Source of the DNA: Cydia pomonella
Lineage: Eukaryota; Arthropoda; Insecta; Lepidoptera; Tortricidae
Length of the DNA: 64,000 nucleotides
Assembly (NCBI RefSeq): GCF_033807575.1
Contig: NC_084707.1
Coordinates: forward strand, 26,313,888 to 26,377,887
Direction of reading: 5' to 3'
A model generated the notes under the pieces. It ran no database searches. It had not been told where the DNA came from and was given only the letters and a program-made list of their open reading frames with translations. A program made the translations under genes and the position numbers. Each line of letters begins with the position of its first letter. The stretch's first letter is position 1. This document shows, one piece after another, positions 46,901 to 59,100 of this stretch.

Positions 46901-49900
46901 TGGTAAATATCAAATGATATCTGTTCTGAAGTTCTGTTACTCGATTTGCAACCTCTTTATTTCCGTTAAAACAAATGCTACCGATAAAATAAAAAATGAC
47001 ATAATGTGGTGGATTTGTGAGCTATAATTATATACCACACATAACGCTTATCTCGTCGTATCTATAATGAATTGGGGCCTAAAAGAGAATCGTATTCCAA
47101 TTTTTTGAAACGCTTGTATTACTTTCTATATTAACTAAAAGTTGCCTTAAAATTCAGCTTTTATACTAAAAACGGCTTTAAATATGTTAAATTAACAAAA
47201 TATATTTTGACAGATGCTTTCGCGCCCAAAACGCTCTTTGAAAATTGTGTGACGTCACAGTTTATGGTTTGACACATAACTACATACACACGTAGAAGAT
47301 ACGAACTGTCAACTGATATTTGTCATTTGTTGTTAATCGCCTAACTGTCAACAGTGTCAATCCGAGAGTTGTGACGTCATCAGAATCTTCAATGACGTTT
47401 CGAGTTTGGTCACGTGACGTGTGCCAAAAGATATTTTAAATTCAATATTTACAAAAATATGGTCATTACAGGTCCCCTAAAAGTAGTTTAACATGTTCTT
47501 ATAATCCAAAAGAATTTATTGGGATACAATTATGCCCTAAGATTTGTAGATGGAAACAACCCTATTGCGTTGCACAAATGTGGGCACCCGCCAAACATGA
47601 TTTTGGGTGTGTCATACTCAGGGCTAACACAGATTCATTTCTGTGAAAAAGGTGTGAAAACCGGAAACTGGAAACCGTTCTCGAACCAATAGTGAAGCCC
47701 TTAAGCCACACCCTATTTCAAAACCAGCCATGGATCTTTGAACAGGACTCAGCTCCTGCACATAAGGCAAAAACAACTCAAGCCTGGTTTCGAAGGATCA
47801 AAATTGACTTTATTGCCCACGAAGACTGGCCGTCCTCCAGCCAGGACCTTACCCCCTGGATTATGCCATATGGCAGGTTATTGAGGAGAAAGCCTGTGCT
47901 AAACCCCACACAAATCTTAACTCCCTCAAGCGGGCCATAGTTAAGACAGTGACGGAATTAGACATGACAATCGTGCGTGCCGCTATTGATGACTGGCCTC
48001 GTCGTTTGAGGGCCTGTGTCAAAGCCAGAGGAGGCGATTTTGAATGATATTGTCATATGTAATTCCTGATTTTGTGTACTTCATTTTAATATATACTTTA
48101 TTAAACTTTCGTTGGTATATTTTATGTAGATAAAGATTATTGCAGTAACAGAATTTAATAACCAACTAGGTAGAAAACAATGCAATACATAAACACATAA
48201 ATTGGATATGATGTGATCCGTTGAATGAAATTGACAATAAATAAAATAAATAAATAATTTTCTATCCCTAGGCATTGTGTGAAACTTCTAGTTGTGTCAA
48301 AATATCGGGAAATCAATAATATAAACAAACATGGTAAATATCTCATTTCTTTTTATAATGGTTCTAATAGAAGGCCATGCAATTTTGTAACTCACTGTAA
48401 TTTAATTAAATGTATCGTAAAAAAAGGTTTTAATTCTACTGTAAAATAGTACCTACTTTTTTAAAGGCTAGGCAGTAAGGGAAAACAGCGTTTTTAAAAA
48501 AAAAAAAAATACCGGAAAATCTGACTTACAAATTTGGACTTTCTTAGGTTCATTCTACTTAGAATCTTCTCCACCCTAGCATTAAAAAAAGATATCCTAA
48601 AATATCCATACCATTACGTCACATTTTAGTGTGAAAGAAATTTTAGTGTAAAACTAAAATTTCAATACAAATTTTCGGGTTTTTATAGCACGAGGATTGA
48701 TTATGCTAGTGATTCTGAGTTGGAAGAACCCAAAAATATCATGATGTGTGAGAATCAGATTTTTAATATTTTTATGGAAAAACGCTCATATTTCTCATAA
48801 AATGATTTATTAATAATATGTAGGTACTTGATAATACTGATAAAAAAAAAAATTAATGAGTCTCGAACCCACATCCTCTTGCATGTATTTCCACGTACAT
48901 ACCGCAACGCTATTGAAGCCTACTCACGCTGTGCCAAATTGTCTACTACAAGGATCCCAGTACGATTGTTTGAATGTGTGAGTGATAGTTAGAAATAGAG
49001 TCAAGAAACATTCTGTCGACATTAAGGGGTAGTTTTTGTACAATGAAGTGTTCAATGTTTGTTTTAATAGTTCAATATTTATTTAAAGAGTGCGCTAAAC
49101 ATAATTTACAGTATAGAAATACCAAAGACTACTCCACAAAAAAATTAAAACTCAATATTTGCAATTGTGGCGCCATCTAGTGAGGTTTAAGCTTTGGGTA
49201 ACCTAGTCGAACCACCTTAAGTGAATAATTACAAATTAATTAATATGGTCCTATTCTGCCTGAAACACAGGAACTCCTAGTTCAGGCATTTGTAAACTTT
49301 TCCTTATCCTTAATCCTTAGTCTTTAAGTGCTAACACTGTACTTATACTGTTTTCAATAAAATTATTTGTATTTGTATTATTTGTATTTGATACGCGATA
49401 CTTGACCGCACCACCGAAGCTGTCGACGCATTATGTAAGCCTCTATTCCACCGACCTTGGCTCGTCGCAGAACTTCGGTATTCCGTACTCGATCAGACCA
49501 TCTGATGTTCATGATCTGACGCAAGCATATGAGGTGGAACCTGTCTAAGGTACGAATGTGATGACGGTACACGCACCACGTCTCGGAAGAGTATAAAAGG
49601 TTTGGCAGCACGATCGCCATGTACACTGAAATTTTGGTGGCCAGTTTTAAATCGTGCGAGCAGGAGACCTTCGAAACTAGTTTCCCAAACGCTGTACCAT
49701 AATTAATTATTACATAATTAGAATAAATAAACTGAATTGGACTGTGTATCTCGGTGAGGACTGTCGTGGAGGAAAATGCATGTTTTATGTGTAAGTTAGT
49801 TTTAATAAAACTTTATGCACATATTACTCTATTTGTTCTCCTAATAAAAATCTAAATGAACTAACGAAGGAGCGGGATATAGACTTTTTTAGGGTTACGT

Positions 49901-50132
49901 AGCCAAATGGCAAAAAACGGAACCCTTATAGATTCGTCATATAGTAAGTGGATGTATTCTATGAACCGCATTAAGATGTTCACACAAAAATAGAAAAAAA
50001 AAACAATAAATTTTGGGGGTTCCCCATACTTAGAACTGAAACTCAAAAAATCTTTTTTCATCAAACCCATAGGTACGTTTCTAAAATGTATAGTTTGCGC
50101 GAGAGACACTTCCAAAGTGGTAAAATGTGTGT

Positions 50133-50168
<36 letters not shown>

Positions 50169-53100
50169 TAACTTCTAAAATAACAGAATGAAAAATCTAA
50201 AAAAAATATATGATATACATTATCATGCAAACTTCCACCGAAAATTGATTTGAACGAGATCTAGTAAATATTTTTTTTAATACGTCATAAAATAAAATAA
50301 AATAAAAATTTCATCAAACCCATACGTGTGGGTATCTATGGATAGGTCTTCAAAAATGATATTGAGGTTTCTAATATCATTTTTTTCTAAAATGAATAGT
50401 TTGCGCGAGAGACACTTCCAAAGTGGTAAAATGTGTGTCCAAAGTGGTAAAATGTAGAAACAAGATCTAGTAAGTACTTTTTTTTTAATACGTCTTAAAT
50501 GGTACGGAACCCTTCATGCGCGAGTCCGACTCGCACTTGGCCGCTTTTTAATAGCAACATCATAACTATAAGTCGGATTCTAACAGACAAATCATTTGAG
50601 TGAGCGAGTCGTATTCGATAGCATATTATTGTATCGATTAACGTATCAATTTACTAATAAGTTTTGGTTTCTTTGTTCAGTATATAATATAATAAGTATT
50701 CATATTTAAAAATGTTAGTGGTAACACGTTGTAAAAAAAACAGTCTAGTGCTAACCACCAATTATTTGTTAACCTGTTGCTACCGGTGGGAACCTATAAT
50801 TGGCTCTTGGTTATTTATACATATAACTATTGTGCGATTGTTAGCTGTTGGTTCTCAGAAAAATAAATAAGTAAACTTAAATAATGCGTATCTAAATGAA
50901 TGTTATAGTAGAGTTGGGGGCCCATACATGAAAAGTGATGCTGGCCCTACAAGTAGTGCACAGACTGACCGTATGTGTGTATGTCGGCCAGCGAGATGGC
51001 GCCGCCCACGATGCCGCCGCGCGCGTCCAGGGAGGAGCCGGCCAAAGCCACGCCCACCAGCATGTTGCGGTGGCCGGTGCTGCCGATGCTGAGCCGCCCC
51101 GTGCAGTTGAAGTCGCGGCTCTGCCAGCTGTGCACAGAATACAAGTTGAACAAATAAGCACGAATCGATTGTGCATGCGAAGTTTTCAAATCTGGTTTCT
51201 TGTTGCAAATACGAAAACAGGACGCCAATAGCGGAACGGGTGAAATAAAAACAATGAACATTTTTTTCCGTGTAAATAATTGCAACAATAAAAGAAAGGC
51301 TGGTATTTAACTGATCACCAGATATGGTAATATTTAACATAAAAATAAAAATAAAACATTTTTACCACCAAAAATAGTACATGATCACCAAGATTAAAAC
51401 TCCATTTTAATGTGAAATTATTACCAACTTGTTTATATTTTGCTACCCTATTAGAGCAAATGACACCAAACTAATAATTAAAACTCAATTTGAATGTGAA
51501 ATGATAACCAAATTTTGTACATCTTGCTATCCTATTATATATATCCTAAAAAAAATCTCAAAAAATTGGCACCGCCAGGTTAAATACTGATACTGATACT
51601 TGGGATAACTCCAGCCAGCAGATCCTGCAGCAAGGACTAGGGAGGGAAGGTTACAAGGGGAAGCGATACAAAATAGCACTGTAAACTTGCCTGGCTCTGC
51701 TGATTCAGCCTAAGCGGCAGCGAGTCGGTAGATTATGTCAACGTCACATCACACCGGCTAAGCCTCAAACGCAGAATCAAACAAAGTACGCTCGCACACC
51801 GGCTCACTGCGCAACAACCCCTGCCACCCCGCCGTAGGCACCCGCGGCCCGCCCGAGACACCGGAGCACCCAGTAAGGACTGGAGTGAAGGGTTCGCAGT
51901 CAGGATAGTAGGAGAGACGGGAAAGTTTTAGCCGTCCCGAATACAAGGCATCGTTAAGTCAGCATGGGGTAGATAGATACTATACTTCCATCAAAAAAAC
52001 TTCACTCGCTGACGAGAATTTAGACTAGAAGTTTCCAACTCATAAATACCTGACATTCCCCATGACATTGCCCATGTTCATATGTACGTTGAGTTTGTTG
52101 AAGTTGACCGCGAACAGCACTAGCGTCTCCCACGCGGCATTGCCCGCCGTCGTCGTGCTAGTATCTGCAACAATAAACCTTGTTACTCGTACAACGTCCT
52201 AAAGTGCAAAATGTATTAATTTACGACAAGGTTAACGGGGGGTGTTCGTCGTGAACCTTGTGGAAATGCAGGAAGGTTGATATTGGGCTGCCGCCATGCG
52301 CGTCTGCGGCGTCTGTTGACGTCGTTGTCGGGCAAACGGAGGTTAAACGTTACGAAGTTGTCTGAGAAGCTTGTTACAGACATGTGACGTCCTAAAGCGC
52401 AATTTTTTTTATAAAACAGTTGTAAAGACGGTACCTTTGGGCTTCTGTATGTCTAAAGTCTTCTTCTCTCTTTGTGGCAGAACAGGGGATATCGGCACGT
52501 TGTTGCTGGCAGGCCTGAAAAAAACATTTAAAAGTAAGTAAGAATTATGTCCTTGACCTCGGAGCCTCCACAATATTACAGTACCATGGGGTCTAACCTG
52601 GCCTCCACGTTGAAGTCCCCCAGGAACATCCTGCGCACTATGGTCCGCCTGTACCACGCCTTGGGGAAGGCGAGGATCTCCCCGAGCCGACGCATATCGT
52701 ACTTAAACCACGCGGAGCCTACGTCCACGATAGCTGAAACAAAAGAAATAGTGAAAGGCTACATTCAAAAACTATATTACGCCTTGTCCTCCATTTAAGC
52801 AAATGTTGACGTGAATTTCGGAAAGGTTTACGTGTTAACGAGAGACAAATTGAATTAGTCGAACTTTTATACTGAGCAAAGATGTTTCTTGGTGCCAAAG
52901 TGCCGTGGTTCATTCAGACTCCTTAGTTAGATGTAAAATTACATGAAAGTTTCAGAAACTTGAAAATATCACAGTGGCCTTCGACTGATCCTGCTCTGTT
53001 TGGAAATCCAACTTCCTCGTCCGTGACTAATGGAACTTGACAAACTCGACATTGATGCTGAGCGAGTCTTTCCGCTCAGTATCAGAGAAGGAAGACCATT

Positions 53101-56100
53101 AAGGTTCCTGGAGGCCGGACTTCTTGCCACCGTAGGGGTGGAATATGTAGACTGATAAGTTTTCTGGGCAACTGTAGTGTGCCTTAAGATCTAGACATGA
53201 ATCATACATAAAAGCACTCACTTGAAAACCTCACAGTGGCCTTGGACTGATCCTGTTCCGTCTGGAAGTCCAACTTCCTAGACCTCGACAGATGGAACTT
53301 AACAAACTCCACGTTGATGCTCAAGGAATCCTTTCTCTCAGTGTCAGAGAGGGGAGACCACTGAGGCTCCTTCAGGCTAGACTTCTTGCCGCCGTAGGGG
53401 TGGAAGATGTAGACGGAGAAGTCGGCCAGGCAGCCCGTTACGCTGAGGCCTCCCATCGCTACTGCTGGTAAACCGACCTCACTGGAAAAATCGCAAAATG
53501 TTGAGTAAATGTAATAATAACTCTTCTACTCAAGTATCTCTGGTGTAGACCTTAAGATCAGGTTTTAACGGTGCTGTTAGTGGAGGAGGCCAGAGCAGAC
53601 TAAGGCGTCATAAGTTGAACACAAACTTCTGGAGCTTTCCATCTGTACTCACTCCAGGGCACGCTTGGAGCTGAACACGATCCTCAGCGAGGGCAGCTGC
53701 AGCAGGCACTCGACCCTGGAGGCCGGGAGACAGGAGAAGCGGAAGGTGGAGGGCTGCATGTGGAACTGCACGATCACGTCGACGGGGAAGGACGCGTATA
53801 CGTATTGTCCGTATGATGCGCCCTCTGCTGACTGCGAGCGGTCACCCGTCTCCGTTTCTGTGGACAAAGATTCTCGTCGTTGGTTTCAGTTCACTTCTTT
53901 TTACTAGACGCTCGAGTCACTTAAGATTAAAGAGACAAAGGCACTATCGCGGTCACGATATCTAAGGGGTTAAAATCGGCAGGAGCCTTTAACTACTTCG
54001 TATATATGTCATATGTGCTCATAGCAGGATGAATACTGTAACTTGCATTTGTCGACAGAAATCGGCGCAGGAGCGCTGTTCTTCAGCTGATGATAGCTGA
54101 TTATTCTCTCGGTCATCGGTCTGTTACCTGGAGTCGGCGCAGTGAAGGACGCCTTCGTCGGTATAGGCTCCAGCGTCTGCTCCAAGAACTCCAGGATATG
54201 CGGGCTGATGACGGTCTCCTCCGGGATGCTCTGCACTGTGATCCACGCGAACAGCGCTGCCTTCTTGATGCCCTTGCGGAGTGCGGACGGTGCGGGCGGT
54301 GCCGCCGGGGCGGGCGGGGCGGGCGGGGCGGGCGGGGCGGGCGGGGCTTCCGCGGGCGGCGGCCCGGGAGGGGCCAGGGGGGACGCCGAGTCCTCGTGGA
54401 TGGTCTTGGACTCGTAGTGAACCTGGGAATAAATGTATTACCTACCGATTAGAAACGGGAACTATTTTATTAAAAGCGCACATTTATCACGAGTAGATAC
54501 TGTAAATTTAAAATACTTCTAATTCATAATTACACGGGCACAAGCACGGGTACCTTCAGATCCAAGCCCGGCACGCGGAACACGGTGAGGTCCGGCGCGG
54601 GCGGGTGCCGCGGCGGCTTGCCGCGCCGCGCCGCGCCGGGCGAGCCGGGCGCCTCGCCGAGGCGACACTGTGGGGGCAGCTGTACAGCACGGGTACCTTC
54701 AGATCCAAGCCCGGCACGCGGAACACGGTGAGGTCCGGCGCGGGCGGGTGCCGCGGCGGCTTGCCGCGCCGCGCCGCGCCGGGCGAGCCGGGCGCCTCGC
54801 CGAGGCGACACTGTGGGGGCAGCTGTACAGCACGGGTACCTTCAGATCCAAGCCCGGCACGCGGAACACGGTGAGGTCCGGCGCGGGCGGGTGCCGCGGC
54901 GGCTTGCCGCGCCGCGCCGCGCCGGGCGAGCCGGGCGCCTCGCCGAGGCGACACTGTGGGGGCAGCTGTACAGCACGGGTACCTTCAGATCCAAGCCCGG
55001 CACGCGGAACACGGTGAGGTCCGGCGCGGGCGGGTGCCGCGGCGGCTTGCCGCGCCGCGCCGCGCCGGGCGAGCCGGGCGCCTCGCCGAGGCGACACTGT
55101 GGGGGCAGCTGTACAGCACGGGTACCTTCAGATCCAAGCCCGGCACGCGGAACACGGTGAGGTCCGGCGCGGGCGGGTGCCGCGGCGGCTTGCCGCGCCG
55201 CGCCGCGCCGGGCGAGCCGGGCGCCTCGCCGAGGCGACACTGTGGGGGCAGCTGTACAGCACGGGTACCTTCAGATCCAAGCCCGGCACGCGGAACACGG
55301 TGAGGTCCGGCGCGGGCGGGTGCCGCGGCGGCTTGCCGCGCCGCGCCGCGCCGGGCGAGCCGGGCGCCTCGCCGAGGCGACACTGTGGGGGCAGCTGTAC
55401 AGCACGGGTACCTTCAGATCCAAGCCCGGCACGCGGAACACGGTGAGGTCCGGCGCGGGCGGGTGCCGCGGCGGCTTGCCGCGCCGCGCCGCGCCGGGCG
55501 AGCCGGGCGCCTCGCCGAGGCGACACTGTGGGGGCAGCTGTACAGCACGGGTACCTTCAGATCCAAGCCCGGCACGCGGAACACGGTGAGGTCCGGCGCG
55601 GGCGGGTGCCGCGGCGGCTTGCCGCGCCGCGCCGCGCCGGGCGAGCCGGGCGCCTCGCCGAGGCGACACTGTGGGGGCAGCTGTACAGCACGGGTACCTT
55701 CAGATCCAAGCCCGGCACGCGGAACACGGTGAGGTCCGGCGCGGGCGGGTGCCGCGGCGGCTTGCCGCGCCGCGCCGCGCCGGGCGAGCCGGGCGCCTCG
55801 CCGAGCCCGCCCGACGCCGAGCGCCCCACTCGCATGCGGGACCCGCTACTGCAATATAATCTCAAATAAACACTATCTGCTGTCGTGCTGCAAACAAAAC
55901 TTAAATTATCGTTCACGATCTCCGACTAAATCAACCAAAAAATTATTTTCGATTGAAGATTTTTACGGTTGTTTTCGAATGAAACATCAGTAGCTTTATA
56001 CTTAGACAGAGGGTGCTTGAACACACATGCGAGTTTCGTTAAATTTTCAACTACTGCGGGACGACCAATTCAATCGATCGATCAAACTCTGAAACCCTTT

Positions 56101-59100
56101 ACCGAAGGCCTAAAACGTCGTGCACGGGAGTTCTCGTACCGTGTTATGGATCTTTAGATTGAGATAACTATAACAACTACGAACTCAACACTACCTAGTT
56201 GTTCAATCTGCTTTTCTTGAAAGTCTCATCACAAAATTCTCAAATCACCCAAAGTATTACTTAAATCGGACTCAAATCTTAAGATCGTCATCTTTCGAGG
56301 GTTCTTACGTATAAGATTTATGTTAGTTATTCAATAACAGTGCACAGAAAAAATCAATGTTGATATACGCAACAATAAACCGATTGACTTACATCTTGAG
56401 ATCATCATCTTTGGAGGGTTCCTTGGTGTGCAACACGCACTTCCCGCTGTTGATGTGCACCTTCACGTCCAGCTCGAAGTCGATGTTGGGCTCCGCCGTC
56501 TTCGCCTTGCTACTCTTGCATTCGGAGCCTGGAGCGTCTGACATCGGCGCCCTAAAAACAAAATACTTAAGGTGACGACGTGACGACATTGTCAACAATT
56601 TATTCTTAATCCATGGATAGGATTAACCAAAAGTATTTTCTAAGTAACATTAAGTGTAAAAACCTTATATTTTATTACATTCTCTTATAATAGAATATCA
56701 GTCCGAGCATTTCACTACTACAAATATCGTCGTTGCTTAAGTTTGACTGTGCTTGTGAAGTACAAAACAATATGTAGTCGATTATTGACGCGATTGTTTA
56801 TAAATATGAGCAAAACTGTTTGTCAAAGAAATGAAATTAAGCGAGCTGTGTTAGTTAAATAGGTATGTGTTCTGCTTCTCTCTTTAAGAATATGGCAGGT
56901 GTACGGCTGACGCTATTGTCTCCCACGGTGTTTTGTACTAGTGGTGTTGGTTCTTCAGATTTGGACTGTTGTTTCCCCATTTTGCTGGTATATTTGAACG
57001 TGTACAAAAGTCTATCACTTTGAAAGCCACAATATCGAATTTAAATGATTGTTACTTCACGAACGATCAATGTATGAGTCTATAGATGGTAATGGTTTCA
57101 AATTCACTACGGCACGTGGAATAACGAGGGTCGATGTCCTGTCACGGTCGCCATGTCCGGAAGGCGTTAAGAAGGATATAAATCAAACGAATGATGGCGT
57201 TGATGACTTACCACTATACATACCTAAAAAATACATAAAAAAGTGGAATTCACATAGATTAGATTAGATTTATTTATTTCTTAAAGAAAAAGACACAGTA
57301 TTTTACACAAAAGGATAAAACAAAGGCTTTCACTAAAAGATCGTCAACTTAACATTAAAACAAAAAAAAAAAATATAAAATTAATAAATAAAGAAATGTC
57401 ACCACAAAAAAGAAAATGTCAATGTATACATAGCTAGGGACAACCTAGGTATTGTCGAAAATGTCAAAAAGAACAAAAAAACAAACATATTTACAAAAAC
57501 ACTAAGTTATAAATAACTTTATCTGTAAAATAATTTAAATGAAAAATATAATGAAAATATATTATATGTCAACGATCTTAATTGCTAAAAATATTAATAC
57601 AATGTCAATTCATATTAAATTAAATTAAATGTCACAGTTTTTAAAATAGGTTCATAAATAAATCTAAAAGAAATACATAATAAATTATTTTTCGCTATAT
57701 TCTTTAACGGAATATAGCGACATTTCTATTAAAAGTTCTTTCAGTTCGTGTGCAAACTTGTCATTCGAGGTTTCATTTCTGAGGCTGGCGGGTAGTCGCT
57801 CATATAAGGATGGGCCGATCACTCGCGGAGACTTATCTAACAATGCGAGCCGCCGCCGCACTGGTAGCAATCTCCCCGTCTGGCGGGTTATTCTGCCGGG
57901 CATATTTGCACGTTTAAACGAGTGAATATTTAGACGCGTGAACATAATTACCTCATATATGTATAGCGAGTAATGCGTCATTAGGTGGTACTTTTTGAAC
58001 AACTTGCGACATGAGTACCTCGGATTCACACCTGCCAAGATACGTACGGCTCTTTTTTGTAGTTTAAATACTCTGTCTGAGTTTGTCGAGTTTCCATACA
58101 GAACTATACCGTACGACATGATTGAGTAAAAATATGCATAATAAATCTGAAGTAATGCATCACTAGAAACAATTGGTTTCAGTTTGCGCAGTGCAAATAA
58201 AGCACTGCACAGTCTTTCACACAACTGGTCTATGTGTGCTTTCCAGTTTAGTTTGGCGTCCATTATGAATCCGAGGAATCTAGTTGAGTCGCAGCGTGGC
58301 ATCGGACTCTGCATTTGTGGGATATTTGTGATATTTCCGGTTGAAAACAGCATCACGTTGGATTTCGTAACATTGAGGATGAGACCGTTTGACGAGAACC
58401 ACTCATGTAGTTGGCTGCATATCAGTGACAGTTTTTGTTCAAGCAGTGGGTATGTGGGCGCATTTACTATCACAGTGGTGTCATCGGCAAACAGCACCAT
58501 TGTACCATCAGCAACGGAAGCAGAAAGATCATTGATGAACGTCAAAAACAAGGTGTTCCCGAGTGACGAACCTTGAGGTATTCCTAGTTCTAGTTTACCT
58601 GCCATTGATTTAAGGTTTTTACCCTCAATTTTGACCTCAACTGTCTGTTTTCTGCTATCTAAGAAAGATGTGAATAGCCTATGAACATTATTTTTTATTC
58701 CGTAGTGCTTTAACTTCTCTAGCAATAAGTCATGACTAATCACATCAAACGCTTTAGATAGGTCACAGAATACCCCTGCCACCTTGTCCTTTATGTCTAA
58801 TGCTGTTGTTATGCAATCATGTATTTTTAATGCAGCTGTTGTAGTAGACCTATTTTTCCTATATGCATATTGTTTGTCTGTCAGTAAGTCATTTGTCTCC
58901 AGATGGTTCATTAAACATTTTGATAATATTGATTCAATTAGTTTTGAAATATTAGGTACAATAGTTATTGGTCTATAATTATCCACAGAACTTTTTTCGC
59001 CCTTTCCCTTATAAACTGGACATACTCGGGTGCTTTTCAGTACATCAGGGTACACACCGCAAGAGAACATAGTGTTTATTAATTTTAATAGTATCCCCGC

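Larger units (their letters stand above)
45379..49216. mobile_element. Possible TTAA-flanked element with nested insertions
   Basis: TTAA-GGTGGTTCGA at 45375-45388 and its exact inverse TCGAACCACC-TTAA at 49207-49220 bound 3.84 kb that contains a SINE-like insertion, MITE A copy 3 and a mariner remnant. TTAA targets are typical of piggyBac-type elements. The shared end is only 10 bp plus TTAA, and a 14-base inverted match can arise by chance in 64 kb, so confidence is low. Confidence 0.35.

Noticed and set aside
47692..47940. A host gene with an 82-codon frame
   Set aside because: It is the C-terminal part of a Tc1/mariner transposase with frame breaks.
52547..52798. Plus-strand frame over tweek exon 8
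   Set aside because: Antisense of a well supported tweek exon.
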